From assembly GCF_021991925.1 (NCBI RefSeq), contig NZ_RXZI01000005.1, positions 124,001 to 188,000 on the forward strand: 64,000 nt of DNA, in the 5' to 3' direction. A program made the translations under genes and the position numbers. Below are positions 56,333 through 64,000 of this stretch, in pieces. The notes beneath the pieces were generated by a model. It ran no database searches. It saw nothing but the letters and a program-made list of their open reading frames with translations, and was not told where the DNA came from. Numbering within the stretch: the first letter of the stretch is position 1; each line of letters opens with the position of its first letter. Source of the DNA: Sutcliffiella horikoshii. Lineage in GTDB: Bacteria; Bacillota; Bacilli; Bacillales; Bacillaceae_I.

Positions 56333-56839
56333 ATGGATTTCACTACATTATATAAGGTGCATTATGACAGAGTGTTTTACGTAAGTTTCGCCGTTATTCG
56401 CGATCGCCAGTTGGCTGAAGACAATGTGCAGGAAACCTTCATAAAGGCGTACAAGAAGTGGGATAGCCTCGAGGATATTGAAAAAGCAGGGGCATGGCTT
56501 TGTATAATTGCAACCAGAACTGCTATAGATTTCGTCAGACGAGAGAGAAAAAATAAAGGATGTCCGATGGAATTAGATGTGTTAGATAGTCTTGGAAAAG
56601 AAGCAGGGCATAATGTTTTAGCAGAAGTAGAAGCAAAATTGTTGAAAGACCTCCTAGATGAAAAAATGAAAGACTTTTCAAAGGAAGATAAGAAACTGAT
56701 CGTTTTAAAAATGGAAAAAGGACTAAAGGAGCGGGAAATTGCCAAGGCGTTGGAGTTGAATCCTGCTACAGTGAAGTCAAAGATCCATAGAGCTAGAAGG
56801 AAGTTAAAAGAGCGTATGGCTGTAGAGTTGAGTGCTTAA
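56333..56839 (+). CDS. ECF-type RNA polymerase sigma factor
   Basis: A 168-residue sigma-70-family factor of the extracytoplasmic type. Region 2 is at about 5-75 (YDRVFYVSFAVIRDRQLAED, DNVQETFIKAYKKW, RTAIDFVRRERKN) and region 4 at about 108-160 (KEREIAKALELNPATVKSKI). Its ATG directly follows the kinase stop, so regulator, kinase and sigma factor form one operon. No anti-sigma gene follows; a terminator does. Control may therefore be by transcription through the two-component system. Confidence 0.92.
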   Translation: MDFTTLYKVHYDRVFYVSFAVIRDRQLAEDNVQETFIKAYKKWDSLEDIEKAGAWLCIIATRTAIDFVRRERKNKGCPMELDVLDSLGKEAGHNVLAEVEAKLLKDLLDEKMKDFSKEDKKLIVLKMEKGLKEREIAKALELNPATVKSKIHRARRKLKERMAVELSA

Positions 56840-56851
56840 GGGGATAACGGG

Positions 56852-56892
56852 GCAGGGAACACTTCTAATAAAGAGTGTTCCCTGCTTTTTAT
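56852..56892 (+). terminator. Terminator after the sigma factor gene
   Basis: A perfect 12-bp stem GCAGGGAACACT/AGTGTTCCCTGC is followed by TTTTTATCC. Confidence 0.92.
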
Positions 56893-57147
56893 CCTTTATC
56901 TAGTTCTTTGTATTTATAATATAAACTAGACAGATGGAACGATAACAAGAACCGCCTATTTCAGAATAATAAAAAAATAAAAACTTCATTTATCTTTATT
57001 AACTATATTGCATAAATATTAACATGTGTTAAAATACATTTATCCGAATAAACATACATCATAATAATACTTGATTTAAATGTAGGTTTATTTCATAATT
57101 AAATTAAATTTTTATTTTTCTGAAAAATAGAATAGGGGGAAGTTATT
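56893..57147 (+). promoter_or_regulatory. AT-rich leader of the artP operon with possible ARG boxes
   Basis: No gene is seen here. TGCATAAATATTAACA (57009-57024) and TCCGAATAAACATACATC (57043-57060) partly resemble ArgR/AhrC operators (CATGAATAAAAATKCAAK). If real, AhrC with arginine would control this importer. Matches are imperfect. Confidence 0.35.
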
Positions 57148-57939
57148 GTGAAAAAATGGTTTTTGTATTCATTCATTAGTATTTTAGTAGTAGGCTTGTT
57201 GTCCGCTTGTGGAACAACAGACAATGGGGATGGGACAAGTGGAGAAGGTGAAGATGGAAAGAAAGTATTAGTCATGGGAACTTCCGCTGACTATCCACCA
57301 TTTGAGTACATTGATACAGAAGTAGGAGAAGAGATTATCGGTTTTGATGTGGATCTTGCAAAAGCTATTACAGAAAAGCTTGGATATGAATTGAAAGTTC
57401 AGGACATGGACTTTGGAAGTCTAATTACTGCTATGAAGGCAGGTAACATTGACATAATCTTAGCAGGTATGACTCCTACAGAGGATCGAGCAAAACAGGT
57501 AGATTTTACGGATATTTATTACACTGCCAACCATATGATCGTTTCATTGAAAGATAGCAATATTACTAGCCTGGAAGATTTAGAAGGTAAAACGGTTGGA
57601 GTCCAAATGGGATCCATCCAATATGATAAAGCGGAAGAGATTGCGGAAGAAGTGAATATCACGATTGAAAACCGCGACCGCGTCCCGCAAATTGTACAAG
57701 ACTTGAAAACAGGTCGCTTTGATGCAGCAATCATTGAAGATACGGTCATGAAAGGCTTCATGGAAAAAGATCCAAATTTGACTGGATTTACACTAGAGTC
57801 TGATGAAGAAGGTTCTGCCATTGCCCTTCCAAAGGGCAGTGATTTAACAGAGGATTTCAACCGTGTTCTTAAAGAAATGGAAGAGAACGGGGAAATGGAA
57901 GAGTTAATCAACAAATGGTTTGGTGGAGAAGAAGAATAA
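57148..57939 (+). CDS. artP: Amino acid ABC transporter substrate-binding lipoprotein (ArtP-like)
   Basis: The extracellular binding protein of a polar amino acid importer, probably for arginine by its position after brxB (yqiXYZ in B. subtilis). The 263-residue precursor starts with GTG and has lipobox LLSAC (Cys21). The family 3 solute-binding domain shows GTSADYPPFEYID, GFDVDLAKAITEKLG and GMTPTEDRAKQVDF. The specificity is not proven by sequence. Confidence 0.88.
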   Translation: MKKWFLYSFISILVVGLLSACGTTDNGDGTSGEGEDGKKVLVMGTSADYPPFEYIDTEVGEEIIGFDVDLAKAITEKLGYELKVQDMDFGSLITAMKAGNIDIILAGMTPTEDRAKQVDFTDIYYTANHMIVSLKDSNITSLEDLEGKTVGVQMGSIQYDKAEEIAEEVNITIENRDRVPQIVQDLKTGRFDAAIIEDTVMKGFMEKDPNLTGFTLESDEEGSAIALPKGSDLTEDFNRVLKEMEENGEMEELINKWFGGEEE

Positions 57940-57949
57940 ACCTAATTGA

Positions 57950-57990
57950 AATCAAAAGGGTGTTTTTATTGCCCTTTTGATTTTCTTGTT
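57950..57990 (+). terminator. Intercistronic hairpin between artP and artQ
   Basis: AATCAAAAGGG (57950-57960) pairs with CCCTTTTGATT (57972-57982), followed by TTCTTGTT. Leaky termination or processing here would make more binding protein than permease, as is common for ABC importers. Confidence 0.7.
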
Positions 57991-58016
57991 AAAATGATAG
58001 AAAGGACTGGTAGCAC

Positions 58017-58685
58017 TTGACGATCGACTTCTTAGATTTTAGCGCCATCACGGGTTCGATGGATTATATTCTTGCCGGTGTGAAGGTAACCCTTCAAGTC
58101 GTAACACTAGCAGGGATCATTGGTTTTATCATTGGAACGCTGTTGGCTTTATGTAAAATCGGCAGAATTAAATTACTTAGAATTTTTGCGGATGTTTATA
58201 CATCCATTTTCCGAGGAACACCGCTTGTTCTTCAATTAATGTTGATATTTTTTGGACTGCCGCAAGCAACTGGAATAACATTTGAACCGGTCACTGCTGC
58301 CATCCTTGCATTCGGACTAAACTCTGGAGCCTATATTTCGGAGGTTATCCGTGCTGGAATTATGGCGGTTGATAAAGGGCAGCGAGAAGCAGCCATGGCT
58401 CTTGGTGTACCATATCGCCAAATGATGAAAGACATTATCTTACCGCAAGCATTGAAAAACATTTTACCTGCACTTATGAATGAATATATTACGCTTACGA
58501 AAGAGTCGGCTATTGTTACAGTCATTGGGGTAATGGATGTCATGAGGCGTTCATTTATGACGGCTTCGAATACCTATGCATATTTGGAAGCCTTCATGTT
58601 TGCCGGATTAATATACTACGTGTTAGTAATGATCTTAACCTTCATTGGCAAGCTCATTGAAAGGAGAATGAGACGCAGTGATTAA
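58017..58685 (+). CDS. artQ: Amino acid ABC transporter permease (ArtQ-like)
   Basis: A 222-residue HisM/ArtQ-type permease with about five membrane helices and the EAA loop [29 protein letters not shown] (about 121-149; longer than quoted blocks usually shown, key residues EAA and G). The first-helix motif is [18 protein letters not shown] is the start, after AAAGGA. It overlaps artR by 8 nt. Confidence 0.93.
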   Translation: MTIDFLDFSAITGSMDYILAGVKVTLQVVTLAGIIGFIIGTLLALCKIGRIKLLRIFADVYTSIFRGTPLVLQLMLIFFGLPQATGITFEPVTAAILAFGLNSGAYISEVIRAGIMAVDKGQREAAMALGVPYRQMMKDIILPQALKNILPALMNEYITLTKESAIVTVIGVMDVMRRSFMTASNTYAYLEAFMFAGLIYYVLVMILTFIGKLIERRMRRSD

Positions 58686-59400
58686 AATAGAAGATTTGCA
58701 TAAATCCTTTGGCAAGCTAGAGGTGCTAAAGGGGATTTCTACACAAATTAAAGAAGGGGAAGTAGTGGCAATCATCGGGCCTTCTGGTTCCGGAAAATCC
58801 ACTTTACTTCGCTGTATGAATCTTTTAGAAGAGCCAACTTCCGGTCATATCTGGATTAAAGACCAGGATGTTGCAAAAAAGAAAACCAACATTAATAAAG
58901 TGCGTCAGAATTTGGGAATGGTGTTTCAGCACTTTCACCTGTTTCCTCACAAGAGTGTTCTGGAAAACTTAACGTATGCTCCGGTTTCTGTAAAAGGTAT
59001 TTCGAAAAAGGAAGCGGAAGCGAAAGGGATGGACCTGCTTGCCAAAGTGGGACTAGCTGAGAAAGCGAAAGAATATCCTAATCGCCTGTCCGGGGGTCAA
59101 AAGCAGCGTGTTGCGATTGCACGAGCCCTTGCGATGGACCCGGAAGTCATGTTGTTTGATGAACCAACATCCGCATTGGATCCAGAGATGGTAAAAGAGG
59201 TGCTTGAAGTAATGAAGGCCTTAGCGCATACGGGAATGACGATGGCTATAGTTACACACGAAATGGGCTTTGCCCGAGAGGTGGCAGACCGCGTATTGTT
59301 CCTCGATGATGGAATGCTAGTGGAGGATGCACCGCCAGCAGAGTTTTTTACAGCTCCAAAGTCCGAGCGTGCGAAAGTATTTTTGGAAAAGATGTTGTAG
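58678..59400 (+). CDS. artR: Amino acid ABC transporter ATP-binding protein (ArtR-like)
   Basis: The ATPase of the importer. The 240-residue protein has Walker [10 protein letters not shown] (about 34-42), the Q-loop [11 protein letters not shown], the signature [15 protein letters not shown] (about 138), Walker [15 protein letters not shown], and the switch His in [12 protein letters not shown]. The start is GTG, well placed after AAAGGAG within the end of artQ. A terminator follows. Confidence 0.95.
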   Translation: MIKIEDLHKSFGKLEVLKGISTQIKEGEVVAIIGPSGSGKSTLLRCMNLLEEPTSGHIWIKDQDVAKKKTNINKVRQNLGMVFQHFHLFPHKSVLENLTYAPVSVKGISKKEAEAKGMDLLAKVGLAEKAKEYPNRLSGGQKQRVAIARALAMDPEVMLFDEPTSALDPEMVKEVLEVMKALAHTGMTMAIVTHEMGFAREVADRVLFLDDGMLVEDAPPAEFFTAPKSERAKVFLEKML

Positions 59401-59413
59401 GAATGAGGTGGAG

Positions 59414-59446
59414 CCAGCTCTTTGTTTAAGAGCTGGTTTTATTTAT
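59414..59446 (+). terminator. Terminator of the art operon
   Basis: A perfect 9-bp stem CCAGCTCTT/AAGAGCTGG with a 5-nt loop is followed by TTTTATTTATT. Confidence 0.92.
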
Positions 59447-59490
59447 TATGTTGCAGAACAAAGTTTGGTGGAGTAAGCGGAAACAAGTTC

Positions 59491-59841
59491 GTATGAGGAC
59501 AAAGTAAGCAGAAAAGCAGAAACGATGTCCTCATTAGGCGTGTATGAGGACAATGTATGTAGAAAAAACAGAAACAATGTCCTCATAGAGCGTGTATGAG
59601 GACAAAGTAAGCGGAAAAACAGAAACAATGTCCACATAGAGTGTGTATGAAGACAAAGTAAGCGAAAAAACAGAAACAATGTCCTCATAGAGCGTGTATG
59701 AGGACAAAGTAAGCGGAAAAACAGAAACAATGTCCACATAGAGTGTGTATGAGGACAAAGTAAGCGGAAAAACAGAAACAAAGTCCTCATAGAGCGTGTA
59801 TGAAGACAAAGTAAGCGGTCAAAGCAAAACAATGTCCTCAT
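59491..59841. repeat. 51-bp tandem repeat, seven units
   Basis: Units beginning GTATGAGGAC start at 59491, 59542, 59594, 59645, 59696, 59747 and 59798, a period of 51 (once 52). Each unit has arms TGAGGACA and TGTCCTCA about 26 nt apart, so it can form a hairpin; some units carry changes in one arm (TGAAGACA, TGTCCACA). AAAGTAAGCGGAAAAACAG is conserved between the arms. The region from the art terminator to msrA has no gene. Open frames on the minus strand arise because 51 is divisible by 3. Confidence 0.92.
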
Positions 59842-59948
59842 GTAACACTAAACTTGGTATAACCTGCTCATTCATCTGCTTTCCATACATAATAATTCAT
59901 GCTAACTTAAAACTAACAATATAACAGAAAAAGAAAGGAGCACAAACA

Positions 59949-60578
59949 ATGACCAACCACCGCAACCTCCAAACTGCCACTCTCGGCATGGGCTGATTCT
60001 GGGGAACTGATGCCCGGTTCGGGTATTTAAGAGGAATCATTCGCACAAGGGTAGGCTACGCAGGTGGTACCACTCCTGCACCCACCTATAAACAAATGGG
60101 AGATCACACCGAGTGTCTACAAATAGACTTTGATCCGACCCAAATATCTTTTGATGAAATTGTCCGTCACTTTTGGAGCTCACACAATTCCAATCGCGGG
60201 AATTATAAGGGCAGGCAATACCTTTCCATATTTTTATATCATGATGATTTTCAAAAAGAAGTCCTAGAGAAAATAAAGCAAGAAATACAAGAAACAACTT
60301 CTCATTCAATAGGAACAGAAATGGGACCCCTTGCTCATTTCACACTTGCAGAAGAAAGACACCAGAAATATTACCTGAAAAGGTATTCAAATGCGACCCA
60401 AAAGTTAAGAGATTACTTCCTAACGGAGGAGGCATTTAACAAGGCAACTTTAGTAGCGAGGTTAAACAGCTTTGTAAAAGGTTATGGTACCCTCTCTGCT
60501 TTGAAACAAGAGATTAAGCAATGGCCGGGAAAAGATACTGAGAAATTAGTATCATTAGTGAATCAATTGAAATGGTAG
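59949..60578 (+). CDS. msrA: MsrA methionine sulfoxide reductase, probable selenoprotein (UGA at catalytic Cys)
   Basis: Peptide-methionine-S-sulfoxide reductase, which repairs oxidised methionine. Read from the ATG after AAAGGAG, codon 16 is TGA (59994-59996) in the sequence LGMG-U-FWGTDARFGYLRG, exactly where MsrA has its catalytic Cys (GCFWG). The frame then stays open to 60578 (209 residues) with family features RTRVGYAGGTTPAPTYKQMG, GDHTE, RGNYKGRQYLSIFLYH and FTLAEERHQKYY. A SECIS-like hairpin follows the UGA. I therefore read UGA as selenocysteine. The alternative is a nonsense mutation in a recent pseudogene; no other lesion is seen. The C-terminal extension (about 165-209) is typical of this MsrA subgroup. 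Confidence 0.78.
59997..60027 (+). promoter_or_regulatory. Candidate bacterial SECIS element
   Basis: Starting 12 nt after the UGA, GATGCCCG (60009-60016) pairs with CGGGTATT (60020-60027) over 8 bp including two G-U pairs. The apical loop is GTT, or GGTTC if the closing G-C opens. The loop begins with G and lies 20 nt after the UGA, within the 16-37 nt range given for bacterial SECIS elements. Confidence 0.65.
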
Positions 60579-60620
60579 CTGGATTTGCACGCTGATTCAT
60601 CTTTATCTTTAGCATAAACT

Positions 60621-60664
60621 TGAAGACACTATTGGTGTGGAAATTCATCCCAATAGTGTCTTCA
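60621..60664. repeat. Perfect 15-bp inverted repeat after msrA
   Basis: TGAAGACACTATTGG and CCAATAGTGTCTTCA pair perfectly around a 14-nt loop. No T-run follows, so it is either an unusual terminator or a small palindromic insert. It lies 42 nt after the msrA stop. Confidence 0.75.
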
Positions 60665-60778
60665 TACTCCACCCGAAATCTACTTTCCCCCAAGACTAAC
60701 ATCCCACCAAAACCAAATGTATAGAAAAAGCTGGAAAACAAACACTAACCCTTAGCAGAAAACTAAGGGAGGACCACG

Positions 60779-62653
60779 ATGAAAACGACACGGATCATCA
60801 CGACCATTTTCATGACTATCATGCTTGCTTTTACTACAACATTCACCTACGCAGAAAGCCCTGCCTACACATCACGCTCTGACATTCCGTCTGAATACAA
60901 ATGGAATCTTCAGACCCTTTATAAAAATGAAACACAATGGAAGCAGGATGTTTATAAGGCCAAAAAGTTGGCAGATCGCTTTGCCAAAAAGGAAGAAAAA
61001 CTGGATAGCGACAAGCAAATCCTACACTTATTGGAGGATTACTTTGAGCTGTTTCGGTTGATGGAGAAAATCTTTGTCTATTCACGCATCAATCTTGATG
61101 TGGATATTGGAAACACATCTGCACAAGCGTTATCGGATGAGGGACAAAATATGATGATGTATGTGGTGGAGCGGACGGCATGGTTCTCCAATGAATTGCA
61201 AGCAATAGACAAGGACAAATGGGATAGCCTCATGGAAAGTCCGAAACTAAAGCCATATTACAATCATTTGAAAGATACGTATGAGGAAAAGATACATTCC
61301 TTGCCTCCCGACATGGAGAAGATTCTGATAAAGACGATGCCCTTTGTAAATGCACCGAGTGAGCTTTTTAAGATGATGTCAAAAGATCTAGTCCTGCCAA
61401 ACTTTACAGTAAGGGACAAAGTTTATGAAATGTCAGCACCTTTATATTCTGTTTATATGTCGAGCAAGGATAGGGAAGTGAGGAAGGCTGCTTTCCAGAC
61501 GTATTATCACACACTTGAAAATTACCAAGATACGTTTGCTTCGATGCTTGCGAATATTGTGAAAGCGAATAACTTCTTTGCGACAACCAGAAATTATCCT
61601 TCCTCGCTTGAAGCCCATTTGGAAGGAAAGGATATTGATCCGAAAGTATACACACAGCTCATTGAGACCGTGGAAGAAGGCCTTCCTATATTACAAAGGT
61701 ACCTTCAATTAAAAGAAAAATATGTCGGGATAGATGCCATGCATATGTACGATTTATCTGCCCCATCTCCTTATACACCTGAAGAAAAGATTCCTTATGA
61801 AGAAGCAAAAGATATTGTCATAAAAGGACTGTCGCCGATAGGGGAAACTTACTTAAAAACATTATCAGAAGGCCTTTCCTCCAATTGGGTGGATGTCTAT
61901 AACACACCAGGGAAAGCAACGGGCGCCTATCAGATTGGTTCATATGACTCCCATCCATTTGTATTATTGAATTATCAGGGTCTGCCAAGTGACGTTTTGA
62001 CCCTAGCTCATGAAATGGGGCATGCGATGCATTCTTATTTTTCCAATAAGAATCAACCCTACCAGGATGCAAGATATGTGACATTTACGGCAGAAGTTTC
62101 GTCTACGTTGCAAGAGCATTTACTTCATAAGCAATTGATGGACGAGGCGTCAACCAAGGAGGAAAAGCTTCATGCCCTTTATCAATATTTAGAAGATTTC
62201 CGTGTCACCCTTTTCCGTCAAACACAATTTGCGGAGTTTGAAAAGATCATACATGAAATGGGTCAGAATGAAGAATCTTTGCATGCTGATGCCATTAAAT
62301 CCGTTTATTTCGATTTGAATAAGAAGTATTATGGAAAAAGCATAGAAGTCGACAAGGAAATTGCCATGGAATGGGCCAGAGTTCCACACTTCTTTCATTC
62401 AAGCTTTTATACTTATCAGTACGCCACAAGCTTTGCCGCTTCTGCTGCACTAGCAGAGCAACTTGAGGCTGGCGGGGCTGAAGCGCAAAATAAAATACTC
62501 AAAGAACTTTTTTCTTCAGGTGGTAGCCTACCACCAATTGAACTATTAAAGCGCGCAGGAGTCGATATGAGTAAAAAAGAGCCGATTGTGGAGTCGTTGA
62601 AAAGGTATGAGGAACTTGTTAATGAATTTGAGGAGCTATTAAATAACGGTTAA
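60779..62653 (+). CDS. Secreted M3-family oligoendopeptidase (PepF-like)
   Basis: A zinc metallopeptidase that cleaves medium-length peptides. The 624-residue protein has an N-terminal signal peptide (about 1-25, ending TTTFTYAES), so unlike most PepF it is probably exported. The start of the mature part, DIPSEYKWNLQTLYKNETQW, is the PepF family opening. The zinc motif is HEMGHAMHS (His411, Glu412, His415), with the third ligand Glu in TAEVSSTLQE (about 439). AGGGAGGA precedes the ATG. There is no obvious operon partner. Confidence 0.92.
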   Translation: MKTTRIITTIFMTIMLAFTTTFTYAESPAYTSRSDIPSEYKWNLQTLYKNETQWKQDVYKAKKLADRFAKKEEKLDSDKQILHLLEDYFELFRLMEKIFVYSRINLDVDIGNTSAQALSDEGQNMMMYVVERTAWFSNELQAIDKDKWDSLMESPKLKPYYNHLKDTYEEKIHSLPPDMEKILIKTMPFVNAPSELFKMMSKDLVLPNFTVRDKVYEMSAPLYSVYMSSKDREVRKAAFQTYYHTLENYQDTFASMLANIVKANNFFATTRNYPSSLEAHLEGKDIDPKVYTQLIETVEEGLPILQRYLQLKEKYVGIDAMHMYDLSAPSPYTPEEKIPYEEAKDIVIKGLSPIGETYLKTLSEGLSSNWVDVYNTPGKATGAYQIGSYDSHPFVLLNYQGLPSDVLTLAHEMGHAMHSYFSNKNQPYQDARYVTFTAEVSSTLQEHLLHKQLMDEASTKEEKLHALYQYLEDFRVTLFRQTQFAEFEKIIHEMGQNEESLHADAIKSVYFDLNKKYYGKSIEVDKEIAMEWARVPHFFHSSFYTYQYATSFAASAALAEQLEAGGAEAQNKILKELFSSGGSLPPIELLKRAGVDMSKKEPIVESLKRYEELVNEFEELLNNG

Positions 62654-62733
62654 TTAAACATCTCCCTCCAATTTTCCTGTATAGTAGAACTATGTGATAC
62701 ATTGAACAAACGAAAGTCGGGAGAGTTTGAAGT

Positions 62734-63699
62734 ATGAGAAAATTCAAGATTGGCTATCGGACAGCCAAAACTGCTTTGGGGACAGCGATTGCCATTAGTA
62801 TTGCCCAGCTGTTGAATTTGGACTTTTATGCATCAGCCGGGATTATTGCAATCCTTTGTATTCAAAATACAGTACGGAAGTCATGGAAAGTGGCGACTGC
62901 TCGTTTCTTTGCATGTTCTTTAAGTCTGCTATTTGGCTTTGTATTCTTTGAGCTTTTGGGATCCAATCCGGTTTCCATTGCTTTACTGTTGTTATTTTTT
63001 ATCCCTGTTACAGTAATGCTGAAAATAACAGAAGGGATTGCTACCAGTTCGGTGATACTACTTCATGTATATTCGGTGGAAGCCTTCACAATAGGACTGG
63101 TTATAAATGAATTAAGCATCATTTCCATTGGGATTGGGGTTGCGCTTATTCTAAATACATACATGCCAAGTGTGGATAAGGAATTGAAGAGCTATCAACT
63201 GAAAATAGAAGAGAATTTCCATAAGGTGTTTACAGAAATAGCTCATTTTCTTCGACACGGAGATCGCGGGTGGGGTGGGCAAGAGATTCCGGAAACCAAC
63301 AAAATATTGAAGGAAGCGAAGAGTCTAGCCTTCCGCGATGTAGAAAATCACTTCAAGCGGGAGGAAAATCATCACTATTTTTATTTTAAAATGAGGGAAA
63401 AACAGTTAGATGTCATGGAAAGGATGCTCCCCATTGTCGCAACCATTGAACACGATGTGGAGCAGGCACATATTGTGGCTGACTTTATCGAGGATCTCGA
63501 GCACGCCATCCATGCTGGCAATACAGCTTACCTATTTTTACAGCGCTTGCGCGACATGCACAATATGTTTCAGGAAATGCCATTGCCACAATCCCGTGAA
63601 GAGTTTGAGACGAGAGCGGCCCTTCGTCATCTTCTAAAAGAATTTGAACAATATTTAATACTTAAAAGTGATTTTATCGGTTTGGAAACTTCTAAGTAA
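62734..63699 (+). CDS. yqjA: YqjA, DUF939/aromatic acid exporter family membrane protein
   Basis: A 321-residue protein with an N-terminal hydrophobic half (four to six helices, about 8-150; FKIGYRTAKTALGTAIAISI) and a helical cytoplasmic C-terminal half. This architecture is that of DUF939/ArAE_1 proteins such as B. subtilis YqjA, related to aromatic acid exporters. The substrate is unknown. It occupies the conserved position after the art genes, followed by yqjB. GGGAG precedes the ATG. Confidence 0.88.
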   Translation: MRKFKIGYRTAKTALGTAIAISIAQLLNLDFYASAGIIAILCIQNTVRKSWKVATARFFACSLSLLFGFVFFELLGSNPVSIALLLLFFIPVTVMLKITEGIATSSVILLHVYSVEAFTIGLVINELSIISIGIGVALILNTYMPSVDKELKSYQLKIEENFHKVFTEIAHFLRHGDRGWGGQEIPETNKILKEAKSLAFRDVENHFKREENHHYFYFKMREKQLDVMERMLPIVATIEHDVEQAHIVADFIEDLEHAIHAGNTAYLFLQRLRDMHNMFQEMPLPQSREEFETRAALRHLLKEFEQYLILKSDFIGLETSK

Positions 63700-63756
63700 A
63701 CGAATGGAATGAACAGCTTTCAACCACACTATACCTAAAAGGCAGGTGGTAGAAAG

Positions 63757-64000
63757 ATGTTCATTTTTACGTTGATCTTTGCATTGGTGACATCACCTCT
63801 ATGGCCGCTTGGGCCTAATCCTCTTCCAGGCGACCCTTATATTATCGTTAACAAACAGACAAATCAACTTGCCTACTTTCAAGGAGAAGAACTGAAAGAG
63901 GTCTATACTGTGGCCACTGGGAAATCTAAAGAGCTTACCCCGGAAGGCGAGTTCACTATCACCGTAAAGGCAATCAATCCTTATTATCGTAAAAAAGACA
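63757..64000 (+). CDS. yqjB: L,D-transpeptidase (YkuD family, YqjB-like), truncated by the window end
   Basis: Only the first 81 codons are inside the window. After a hydrophobic signal segment (about 1-16, MFIFTLIFALVTSPLWPLG), the sequence YIIVNKQTNQLAYFQGEELK ... YTVATGKSKELTPEGEFTI is the beginning of a YkuD L,D-transpeptidase domain, which cross-links peptidoglycan. The catalytic Cys lies beyond the window. AGGTGGT precedes the ATG. The order yqjA-yqjB matches B. subtilis. Confidence 0.85.
   Translation, partial: MFIFTLIFALVTSPLWPLGPNPLPGDPYIIVNKQTNQLAYFQGEELKEVYTVATGKSKELTPEGEFTITVKAINPYYRKKD

Noticed and set aside
56893-57147. T-box or other riboswitch upstream of artP
   Set aside because: The region is very AT-rich with no conserved T-box or terminator/antiterminator pair.
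59446-59841. Minus-strand open frames of up to 131 codons with 17-residue repeats
   Set aside because: They arise from the 51-bp tandem repeat; two frames are open at once, no ribosome site is present, and the composition is artificial.
59491-59841. CRISPR array
   Set aside because: Whole units repeat without unique spacers, and no cas gene is near.
60096-60578. Short MsrA-like protein starting at ATG 60096
   Set aside because: It lacks the catalytic region; the upstream frame through UGA codes for the missing conserved part and has a ribosome site.

Overview
The window is chromosomal DNA of a low-to-moderate GC, endospore-forming Bacillaceae bacterium. Gene content and order from yqhV-spoIIIA through accBC, nusB-folD-xseAB-ispA, dxs-tlyA-argR-recN-spoIVB-spo0A, the bkd operon, brxB and artPQR to yqjA-yqjB follow the Bacillus subtilis chromosome. 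The liquefying alpha-amylase closely resembles enzymes I recall from alkaliphilic Bacillus (the halmapalus/Sutcliffiella type). The OLE RNA locus between ispA and dxs also fits an alkaliphilic or extremophilic Bacillaceae.

Layout. 0-2 kb: BCCT transporter (minus strand) and yqhV. 2-7.6 kb: complete spoIIIAA-AH operon behind a sigma-E promoter. 7.6-13.4 kb: a NERD-domain gene, accBC, yqhY, nusB, folD. 13.6-22.5 kb: xseAB, ispA, an approximately 610-nt OLE RNA with its membrane partner OapA, then dxs, tlyA, argR and recN. 23-26.8 kb: spoIVB, spo0A (sigma-H promoter and 0A boxes), a small YycC-like gene, a glycerophosphodiesterase and yqzF. 27-37.7 kb: bkdR and a sigma-54-driven ptb-bcd-buk-lpdV-bkdAA-bkdAB-bkdB operon for branched-chain amino acid degradation. 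38-45 kb: a P1-family peptidase, a zincin-like ORF, and mutA-mutB-meaB, which would take propionyl/methylmalonyl units from Ile and Val breakdown to succinyl-CoA. 45-50 kb: brxB, then a CcpA-type carbohydrate block (GH18 chitinase, GH13 amylase, a carbohydrate-binding-like protein). 50-53 kb: a minus-strand pair, a two-domain lipase-helical protein and a lipoprotein, resembling a type VII-type lipase toxin and its immunity protein. 53.4-56.8 kb: a response regulator-kinase-ECF sigma operon. 57-59.4 kb: an ArtPQR-type amino acid ABC importer. 59.4-64 kb: a 51-bp tandem repeat, an msrA whose catalytic codon is UGA, a secreted M3 peptidase, yqjA and a truncated L,D-transpeptidase.

The observations most worth attention are: (1) an MsrA gene with an in-frame UGA exactly at the catalytic cysteine and a SECIS-like hairpin 20 nt later, which suggests a selenoprotein; (2) a repeat element of about 210 bp built from ten TTCGGACAA-like motifs, found twice with an identical spacing pattern (21,32,21,22,21,21,21,21,21), plus a related 21-bp phased array with another core motif; (3) the OLE RNA-OapA locus; (4) the lipase/lipoprotein pair; (5) four copies of a GC-rich palindromic element of about 145 bp, with stem covariation, placed inside or beside operons.
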